Assembly (NCBI RefSeq): GCF_014644315.1
Contig: NZ_BMKL01000001.1
Coordinates: 2,615,001-2,679,000, forward strand
Direction: 5' to 3'
Length of the DNA: 64,000 bases
Source of the DNA: Tsuneonella deserti
GTDB taxonomy: Bacteria; Pseudomonadota; Alphaproteobacteria; Sphingomonadales; Sphingomonadaceae
Shown: positions 58,007-64,000 of the stretch, in pieces
How the letters are laid out: every line of letters starts with the position of its first letter
How positions within the stretch are numbered: position 1 is the first letter of the stretch
The notes under the pieces: model-generated
Told to the model about the DNA's origin: nothing
Databases searched by the model: none
The model's input: the letters and a program-made list of their open reading frames with translations, nothing else
Translations under genes and position numbers: made by a program

Positions 58007-60601
58007 ATGATCGATTACCGCTTTGCTCTGCTCAGTTCCGTCGCCGTTCTTGCCGCCGCGAGCGCGCAGCCCGTGCTGGCGCAGGACGTGCCGGGCGAAA
58101 GCACTGCTTCGGAACAGGGTGAGGCGACTCCGCAGGCGCAGATCATCGTCACGGGCACCCGCCGGACCGACCGTACCGTTGCAGAAAGCCCGGTCCCAAT
58201 AGACGTCATCGGCGGCGACCAGATGACCGAGAACGGCTACACCGATACCAACCGCATTCTCAACCAGTTGGTCCCCAGCTTCAACTTCCCGCAGCCGTCG
58301 ATCACCGATGGCACCGATGCGGTGCGGCCTGCAACGCTGCGCGGCCTGGCGCCCGACCAGACTCTGGTCCTGGTGAATGGCAAGCGGCGGCATACCTCGG
58401 CGCTGCTCAACCTGAACGGGTCGGTTGGTCGCGGCTCGGCCGCCGTCGACCTCAACACCATTCCACCCATCGCCATCGAGCGCATCGAAGTCCTGCGCGA
58501 CGGCGCGTCATCGCAGTACGGCTCCGATGCCATTGCCGGGGTGATCAACATCCAGCTTCGCAAGCGCGAGGGCAACAAGGCGCAGGTGACGTACGGCAAG
58601 TACATCACCACGATGGACGACGTGCTGCAGCAGGGTGGCCCGGTGATCGGCCCGAACGGACAGCCGGTGCTCGATGCCAATGCCGGCGCGGGCGACGTCT
58701 ACCAGCTCACCGACAACGGCCAGGAGCGCAAGCGGCGCGATGGCGGGACATTGACCCTGGCGACCAGCCTGGGCTTGCCGGTCGGGCCGGGCGGCTACCT
58801 GAACTTCGCGCTCCAGTACCAGGATCGCAATCCCACCAACCGCTCCGCCGCCGACCCCCGCCGGCAGTATCCGTTCGTGGGCGGCCTGGTCGATCCGCGT
58901 GAGCTGACCATCGATCGCTACACGCACCGTTACGGCGATGCGAAAACGACCGACTTCACCGCCTTCCTGAATGCCGGATACGAGCTTTCGCCTTCGGCGG
59001 AGTTATACACTTTTGCCAGCTACAACGTGCGCGATTCCGACGCGGCCGGTTTCTATCGCCGTGCCAACGATGCCCGAAATCGCGACTTCTCGGCTTCGAC
59101 CACGACTTTCGTTCCCTATTACGCGGACGGTTTCCTGCCGATCATTACCGGCGACATCGAGGATATCGCCGCCGCCGCCGGGGTGCGCGGGCAGTTCGGT
59201 GACGAGTGGAATTACGATCTCAGCGTCGTCTACGGCACCAACCGTTTTGGCTTCGGGGTCGAGAACAGCTTCAACGTCAGCTTCGGCCAGCAGAGCCAGC
59301 GCAAGTTCGATGCCGGTTCGCTCCGCTTCGGCCAGACGACCGCCAACCTCGATATCCAGAAGACGTTCGACCTCGGCATCGGCAACGGCGTGTCGGTCGC
59401 CTTCGGTACCGAATACCGCAACGAGAACTTCCGCATCGTGGCGGGTGACTTCCAGAGCTATGCCGGCGGTCCCTTCATCGCCAATGGCGCTCCCGCCGGC
59501 GCGCAGGTCTTCCCGGGCTTCAGGCCCGCCAACGAAGTCGACGAGAGCCGCAATTCGAAGGCCGCCTACCTCGAGCTCGAGACCGACCTGACCGATGCGC
59601 TGACCATACAGCTTGCAGGACGCTACGAGGACTTCTCGGACTTCGGCGACACCGTCAACGGCAAGGCGGCCGCCCGGTTCGAGCCGATCGACGGGATTGC
59701 CCTGCGCGGCTCGATCTCGACCGGCTTCCGCGCTCCGTCGCTGCAGCAGCAGTATTATGCCACCACGTCGACCAACAACGTCAACGGCACGCTGATCGAA
59801 ATCCTCACCGTGCCGGTCAACAGCCCGGTGGCGGTCGCGCTGGGGTCGCAGCCGCTGCAGCCCGAAAAGTCGACCAACTGGTCGGCGGGCGCCACGTTCT
59901 CGATGATTCCCGGCCTCAACATCACCGCCGACTACTACAATATCGATATCAAGGACCGGATCGTCGTGACCGAGATCCTGCAGGGTCCCGCCGTGTTGGC
60001 ACTGCTGCAGCAGAACGGTTTCAACAACGTCAGCTCGGCGCGCTTCTTCGTGAACGGGATCGATACCCGCACCCGCGGCTACGAGATCGTCGGCACTTAC
60101 CGGGTGCCAGAAATGGGGCTCGGCAACATTTCGCTCACCGCCGGCTTCAGCCACAACAAGACCAAGATCACCGACGCGGCGGTCCTGCCGACGCTGCCGG
60201 GCCTGACCCTCTTCGGACGGCAGGAGTCGCTTCGCCTGATCCGGGGCCAGCCGCGCACCAAGCTCAATTTCGGGCTCGACTGGGATTCGGGCATCTTCGG
60301 CTTCACCGCGCGCACCAACCGCTTTGGCGAGGTCCTGATCCCGGGCGCGGACGAGGCGCGCGACCAGACGCTCGGCAAGCAGTGGGTCACCGATCTGGAA
60401 CTGCGGGCCAAGGTCATGGAGCGGCTCGAGTTCGCGGTCGGCGCGAACAACGTGTTCGACAGCTATCCCGATCGGGTGCGTTACGGCCTCGTCGACGGGC
60501 AGAACTACGGCCAGAACGGGTACTTCATTCCCTTCAGCCAGTTCTCTCCGTCCGGCTTCAACGGCCGATTCGTTTATGGGCGGGTAAGCCTGGACTTCTG
60601 A
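58007..60601 (+). CDS. TonB-dependent outer-membrane receptor
   Basis: The 864-residue protein has a signal peptide (cleavage after VLAQ region), a TonB-box-like AQIIVTGTRR, a plug domain (about 50-170: VPIDVIGGDQM, LVLVNGKRRHTSALLNLNG, IERIEVLRDGASSQYGSDAIAGVINI) and a large beta-barrel ending in an aromatic residue (RVSLDF), as required for outer-membrane insertion. It imports an unknown substrate using TonB energy. CAGGGAG lies 6 bases before ATG 58007, and a strong terminator follows the gene, so it is a single-gene unit. The sequence type is the common sphingomonad nutrient receptor; no siderophore-specific motif is visible. Confidence 0.95.
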   Translation: MIDYRFALLSSVAVLAAASAQPVLAQDVPGESTASEQGEATPQAQIIVTGTRRTDRTVAESPVPIDVIGGDQMTENGYTDTNRILNQLVPSFNFPQPSITDGTDAVRPATLRGLAPDQTLVLVNGKRRHTSALLNLNGSVGRGSAAVDLNTIPPIAIERIEVLRDGASSQYGSDAIAGVINIQLRKREGNKAQVTYGKYITTMDDVLQQGGPVIGPNGQPVLDANAGAGDVYQLTDNGQERKRRDGGTLTLATSLGLPVGPGGYLNFALQYQDRNPTNRSAADPRRQYPFVGGLVDPRELTIDRYTHRYGDAKTTDFTAFLNAGYELSPSAELYTFASYNVRDSDAAGFYRRANDARNRDFSASTTTFVPYYADGFLPIITGDIEDIAAAAGVRGQFGDEWNYDLSVVYGTNRFGFGVENSFNVSFGQQSQRKFDAGSLRFGQTTANLDIQKTFDLGIGNGVSVAFGTEYRNENFRIVAGDFQSYAGGPFIANGAPAGAQVFPGFRPANEVDESRNSKAAYLELETDLTDALTIQLAGRYEDFSDFGDTVNGKAAARFEPIDGIALRGSISTGFRAPSLQQQYYATTSTNNVNGTLIEILTVPVNSPVAVALGSQPLQPEKSTNWSAGATFSMIPGLNITADYYNIDIKDRIVVTEILQGPAVLALLQQNGFNNVSSARFFVNGIDTRTRGYEIVGTYRVPEMGLGNISLTAGFSHNKTKITDAAVLPTLPGLTLFGRQESLRLIRGQPRTKLNFGLDWDSGIFGFTARTNRFGEVLIPGADEARDQTLGKQWVTDLELRAKVMERLEFAVGANNVFDSYPDRVRYGLVDGQNYGQNGYFIPFSQFSPSGFNGRFVYGRVSLDF

Positions 60602-60622
60602 TCCCAACCTGAAGCGAACAAG

Positions 60623-60656
60623 AAACCCCGCCGGTGCGCGCGCCGGCGGGGTTTTT
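60623..60656 (+). terminator. Rho-independent terminator after the TonB receptor
   Basis: AACCCCGCCGG (60624-60634) pairs perfectly with CCGGCGGGGTT (60643-60653), followed by TTT. With A residues before the stem it could work on both strands and also serve the convergent porin gene. Confidence 0.9.
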
Positions 60657-60686
60657 CGTTTGGGCAGGGCCCGCGCAGGCGGACGA

Positions 60687-62084
60687 TCAGAAATCGAGTT
60701 GAGCGCGCATCCCCAGCGCATCGACCGAATAGTCGCGGTCGCCGCCCGCCGCAGGAAGCGCGGCGTCGCTGTAGACCATGTGGCCATAGTTGAGCAGGAA
60801 ACGGGTGTAGTCAGTCGGGGTCCACACCAGCCCCAGCTCGTAGCCGTTCTGGCGGCCGCCGACGATCCCGGCATCGATCAGGTCGAGATAGTCATAGCGC
60901 AGGTTGACCTGCAACGCGCCGAAGCCGCCCTTGCCGAGCGGGCTATTCGGCTTCACCCGGTCGAACGCGCCCCCCTTGTACCCCCGCGTGTCGCCGGGGG
61001 TGAGGAACATGCCTGCCTCCACGTAGCCCCCGAAGAAGGTCGGGTCCACCAGCGCGCCGGGACGGTTGACCTGCTGCCAGTGTCCCTCCGCCGCGCCGTG
61101 GAAGGGCCCGCGGATGTAGGCGGCCTCCAGGCCGTATCCCAGTTCGCTCACCGCGCCGATATTGCCGGTGTCGATGAAACGCACGTCAGAGGTGTGGATG
61201 AACGGCCGCACGCGATAGCGCACGCTGGCAGCGGAATCGTTGAGATCGTGGTAGTGCGCAGATGCCCCGAGGTGGAGCTGCCCCGCGCCCAGCTTCGGGG
61301 CGAACACCGCCCGCCCATCGACGGACATCGAGTTGTTCTCGTCGTTGTTGAGGTCGGCGACGTTGTCGGTGAACACCCCGCCCTGCAGCAGGACGTCGCC
61401 CTTCGAATAGGCGGCGCTGGCGCCCAGACGGCGCTCGAACCCGAACGCGGTGTTCATTGCGGCACGCTCGGTGAAGCTGGGAAACAGGTCGCTGGTCATC
61501 TCCTCCAGCCCCCAGAACGGTTTGTGCTGGCCCACCGTGAGGCCGACCTCCTTGGAGGCCTGGTAAGTCAGGAACAGGTCGGTGACTTCCACCGAACTCC
61601 CCGCCACGTCGATCTCGGCGCGGTAGCCGAAGCCGCCCGGAATCTTGCCGTCGAAGCCGATATAGGCGCGGCGCAGCTCGCTGCCGAAGCCCAGGCTGGC
61701 GTCGTTTATCCCGCGGGGGCTGCTGACCGTCCCCGCGTCGAACTGCATGCGTCCGCGCGGCTTGAAGCTCCAGCCGCTCTCGGAGCTCCACTCGGGCGCC
61801 CCCTTCCAGGCGACCTGGGCCGCAGGCGGGGCCGCTGCCGCCGCGGTGGCGCTCGCGGCCGAGGCAGTGGCGGCATTCGCGGCGACCGTCGCTTCCTGGG
61901 CCTGGGCCCTCGCTGCGGCGAGCTGTGTTTCCAGCGTGTCGATCCGGCTGCTCATCGCCGCCATCTGCGCGCGCATCGCCGCGAGTTCCTGCGCCACCGA
62001 CGCATCCTGCGCGCTTACCGGAACGGTCCAGCCGATCGCCATCGCGAGCGCGGCGGCGGAAAGCGAAAGTCGGGTGGTGGTCAC
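60687..62084 (-). CDS. Phosphate-selective porin type (Porin_O_P) outer-membrane protein
   Basis: The 465-residue protein has a signal peptide, an Ala-rich coiled-coil stretch (SVAQELAAMRAQMAAMSSRIDTLETQLAAARAQAQ, about residues 30-70), and a beta-barrel of the OprO/OprP family: RMQFDAGTV, RRAYIGFDGKIPGGFGYRAEIDVAG, TVGQHKPFWGLEEMTSD, and a C-terminal RAQLDF ending in Phe. Such porins often take up phosphate or other anions. The GTG at 62084 has AAAAAGGA just upstream and is preferred to any ATG, since an ATG nearby is in another frame. A candidate Pho box lies about 55 bases upstream. Confidence 0.9.
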   Translation of the reverse strand: MTTTRLSLSAAALAMAIGWTVPVSAQDASVAQELAAMRAQMAAMSSRIDTLETQLAAARAQAQEATVAANAATASAASATAAAAAPPAAQVAWKGAPEWSSESGWSFKPRGRMQFDAGTVSSPRGINDASLGFGSELRRAYIGFDGKIPGGFGYRAEIDVAGSSVEVTDLFLTYQASKEVGLTVGQHKPFWGLEEMTSDLFPSFTERAAMNTAFGFERRLGASAAYSKGDVLLQGGVFTDNVADLNNDENNSMSVDGRAVFAPKLGAGQLHLGASAHYHDLNDSAASVRYRVRPFIHTSDVRFIDTGNIGAVSELGYGLEAAYIRGPFHGAAEGHWQQVNRPGALVDPTFFGGYVEAGMFLTPGDTRGYKGGAFDRVKPNSPLGKGGFGALQVNLRYDYLDLIDAGIVGGRQNGYELGLVWTPTDYTRFLLNYGHMVYSDAALPAAGGDRDYSVDALGMRAQLDF

Positions 62085-62123
62085 GGTCCTTTTTCCCCAT
62101 CGAGGTTGTGCAATTGCGACGTA

Positions 62124-62155
62124 TCTATAGCTGCTGTGTGACAGGCTTGTGACGA
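62124..62155 (-). promoter_or_regulatory. Candidate Pho box and -10 of the porin gene
   Basis: On the minus strand TCGTCAC (62155-62149), 4 bases, CTGTCAC (62144-62138): two direct repeats with 11-base period, the layout of the PhoB box. The second repeat fits CTGTCAY fully and the first differs at two positions. TATAGA (62129-62124) follows after 8 bases as a -10. Confidence 0.45.
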
Positions 62156-62233
62156 CATGGATCAACGGCCGCACCATCGAAGCTTGCCGCCAAATGGTTG
62201 CAACTGTAACGGCGCGCTCGAAGGAGATCGGCG

Positions 62234-63355
62234 ATGCGCATCGGCTGCCCCAGGGAAATCAAGAACCACGAGTACCGCGTCGGCCTGACGCCCGAAAGCG
62301 TGCGCGAACTGGTCACCCACGGCCACGAGGTATGGGTGGAAAGCGGCGCCGGCCTCGGCATCGGCGCAGACGACAGCCAGTACCGCCAGGCGGGCGCGGT
62401 TATCAAGGACGGGCCCGAACCGATCTTCGCCGAGTGCGAAATGATCGTGAAGGTCAAGGAACCGCAGGCGGTCGAGCGCGCGCGCCTGCGGGAAGGCCAG
62501 GTCCTTTACACCTACCTGCATCTCGCCCCCGATCCGGAGCAGACCGCCGACCTGGTGAAGTCCGGTGTTACCGCGATCGCGTACGAGACGGTGACCGGCC
62601 CGGGCAATTCGCTCCCGCTGCTCAAGCCGATGAGTCAGGTCGCCGGACGCATGAGCATCCAGGCCGGTGCTACCGCGCTTGAAAAGGCGCACGGCGGGCG
62701 CGGGGTGCTGCTGGGCGGTGTGCCCGGCGTGCTCCCAGGCCGGGTCATGGTTATCGGCGGCGGCGTAGTCGGTTTCAATGCGGCGCAGATGGCAGTCGGC
62801 CTCGGCGCCGACGTGACGATTCTCGACCGCGATCCCGAAGTCCTCGAACGTCTCGGCACCCATTTCGAGAGCCGCGCCAAGACTCGCTTCTCCAACCGCG
62901 CCAACATCGAACAGATGCTGTGCGAGGCCGAACTCGTGATCGGTGCGGTGCTGATCCCGGGCGCGGCGGCGCCCAAGCTGGTCACGCGTGACATGCTCAA
63001 GTGCATGAAGCCGGGCGCGGTGCTGGTTGACGTAGCGATCGACCAGGGCGGCTGCTTCGAAACCAGCCACCCAACGACCCACGCCGATCCGACTTACGTG
63101 GTCGACGGCATCGTCCATTATTGCGTCGCCAACATGCCCGGCGCGGTGGCTCGGACCAGCACGTATGCGCTCAACAACGTGACCCTGCCGCATGCGCTGC
63201 GCATCGCCGACCTCGGCTGGCGCGATGCCCTGCGCGAAAATCCGCATCTCGCGGAGGGGCTGAACGTCCACGCCGGGCGGGTCACCTACCGGGCGGTCGC
63301 GGACGAACTTGGCTACCCTTACGCGACGGTGGCCGAGGTGCTCGCCGGATCCTGA
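62234..63355 (+). CDS. ald: Alanine dehydrogenase
   Basis: Ald interconverts L-alanine and pyruvate with NAD and ammonia. The 373-residue protein begins [21 protein letters not shown], then VKVKEP (catalytic Lys), YLHLA (His), the NAD-binding [28 protein letters not shown], and [13 protein letters not shown] ... [17 protein letters not shown], the standard end. It uses ATG 62234 with GAAGGAG about 7 bases upstream. It is divergent from the porin gene and ends 4 bases from the convergent DUF3426 gene. Confidence 0.97.
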   Translation: MRIGCPREIKNHEYRVGLTPESVRELVTHGHEVWVESGAGLGIGADDSQYRQAGAVIKDGPEPIFAECEMIVKVKEPQAVERARLREGQVLYTYLHLAPDPEQTADLVKSGVTAIAYETVTGPGNSLPLLKPMSQVAGRMSIQAGATALEKAHGGRGVLLGGVPGVLPGRVMVIGGGVVGFNAAQMAVGLGADVTILDRDPEVLERLGTHFESRAKTRFSNRANIEQMLCEAELVIGAVLIPGAAAPKLVTRDMLKCMKPGAVLVDVAIDQGGCFETSHPTTHADPTYVVDGIVHYCVANMPGAVARTSTYALNNVTLPHALRIADLGWRDALRENPHLAEGLNVHAGRVTYRAVADELGYPYATVAEVLAGS

Positions 63356-63359
63356 ACCG

Positions 63360-64000
63360 TCAGTCGGGTTTCCACCCGATCTCGGCGAACTTTGCCGAGC
63401 GGGGAACGTCGGTGACCGCCTCGTTGATGGTCACCGTTTCCCCAGGGGCGAGCGTGGGCTTGGGTGGGGCGATTTCCCAGCTGTAGACGATCCGGTCACG
63501 CGCATCGCGCAGGACGATCAGGACCGACGGGATCGCGTGCGTCTCGCGGCCCACGTTCTTGATCGTCCCGCTTGCGCCGAAGAACTCCGTCCCGTTGGGC
63601 AGCGTGCGCCGTTCCTGCTGGTCCTTGGGGAAATCCAGCACGAGATCAGGTTGCCCCAGCGCGAAAGTCGGCCGGCTGACCGGCACCCAGTCGGGCAGAC
63701 CCCAGTAGCTGACCGCGCCTACGGTGCCGAGCGCCAGCACCGCGAACGATACAGCCGCGGCAGTCCATACTCGAGCCATGTTGCGCCGCGGGCGAAAAGG
63801 CGGCGCGTAGTCGAACTGGGAGACTTCCTCGCCGTAATCGGCCTCTTCGGGCTCAGGTGCCGGAGCGGTTTCGACCATCACGGGGGCGGAGGAAACGGTT
63901 TCTTCGCGCACCGGGTCGGGGGCGCGCGGGGGCTCGGCCGCGCTCTCCGGCTCGCCCGGTCCGGTTCTGCGCTGCACGGCAGGGGCCGGAGCCCTAGCGG
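63360..64000 (-). CDS. DUF3426/MJ0042-type zinc-ribbon membrane protein, N-terminus outside window
   Basis: The reading frame is open to the right edge, so the start lies beyond 64000. The visible 213 residues are a Pro/Glu-rich linker (EPPRAPDPVREE and on), one membrane helix (VWTAAAVSFAVLALGTVGAV) and a C-terminal DUF3426 domain (FGASGTIKNVGRETHAIPSVLIVLRDARDRIVYSWEIAPPKPTLAPGETV). Full-length members begin with an MJ0042-type zinc ribbon, expected just past the edge. The function is unknown. It is common in alphaproteobacteria, often near cell-division genes. Its stop lies 4 bases from the ald stop. Confidence 0.85.
   Translation of the reverse strand, partial: ARAPAPAVQRRTGPGEPESAAEPPRAPDPVREETVSSAPVMVETAPAPEPEEADYGEEVSQFDYAPPFRPRRNMARVWTAAAVSFAVLALGTVGAVSYWGLPDWVPVSRPTFALGQPDLVLDFPKDQQERRTLPNGTEFFGASGTIKNVGRETHAIPSVLIVLRDARDRIVYSWEIAPPKPTLAPGETVTINEAVTDVPRSAKFAEIGWKPD

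Overview
The window is a GC-rich chromosomal segment from an alphaproteobacterium, most likely order Sphingomonadales, family Erythrobacteraceae or a close relative. This rests on protein character (cytochrome bc1 operon, TonB receptor, MCC-beta, GlnD, FtsK, a BamF/DUF3035-type lipoprotein behind lspA), the many 4-base stop/start overlaps, and EcfG-type (general stress) promoter motifs. I see no prophage, insertion sequence, CRISPR array or rRNA. It is mostly housekeeping DNA with a few small regulated accessory patches.

Region 1 (1-8.9 kb, minus strand): two tight clusters, ileS-lspA-bamF-like, and gpmA-purE-purK-folA-dipeptidase-ribF, most genes joined by ATGA/GTGA/TGATG overlaps. A 91-bp inverted-repeat element lies between ribF and ileS. 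Region 2 (8.9-23.2 kb): tRNA-Thr(GGT), a small acetyltransferase, threonine aldolase plus an EamA exporter, a YeeZ-like reductase, pepN-pgeF, the bc1 operon petABC followed by apt, tRNA-Gly(TCC), an ABC ATPase, a complex-I-type zinc-finger protein and tldD.

Region 3 (23.2-34.3 kb): a CHRD lipoprotein, guaA coupled to a glycerate-kinase-like gene, an MFS exporter, a DUF4337 protein flanked by two near-identical promoter regions, an acyl-CoA ligase coupled to an M20 peptidase, and gyrB. The twin promoters are the most novel signal. Each has a GTTGC-N7-GCAAC dyad exactly 37 bases ahead of a TTGTG -35 box and a TATTNC -10 box after 17 bases. Each drives a short unit closed by a perfect 11-bp terminator: one appears non-coding with CU-rich loops, the other encodes a 26-residue hydrophobic peptide.

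Region 4 (34.3-36.7 kb) looks like a general-stress patch: a DUF2383 protein, a KTSC protein, a Gln/Gly/Ser-rich disordered protein and a membrane-anchored protein with a perfect GGAAC-N16-CGTT promoter. Region 5 (36.8-50.5 kb): a 5'-nucleotidase lipoprotein, a leucine/isovalerate-type operon (acyl-CoA dehydrogenase, PhnA-like domain, MCC-beta, TetR regulator), an HWE histidine kinase, an osmoprotectant-type ABC system with a fused permease-binding protein, lgt-midA, and an acyl-CoA ligase coupled to glnD.

Region 6 (50.5-64 kb): glnD, a self-repressing and apparently leaderless arsR-SRPBCC pair, yggS, a thiE-like gene, ftsK, a TonB receptor with a multi-half-site operator, a Porin_O_P gene behind a candidate Pho box, alanine dehydrogenase, and a DUF3426 zinc-ribbon membrane protein cut by the right edge. 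All functions are inferred from recognised families and motifs; no database search was possible.
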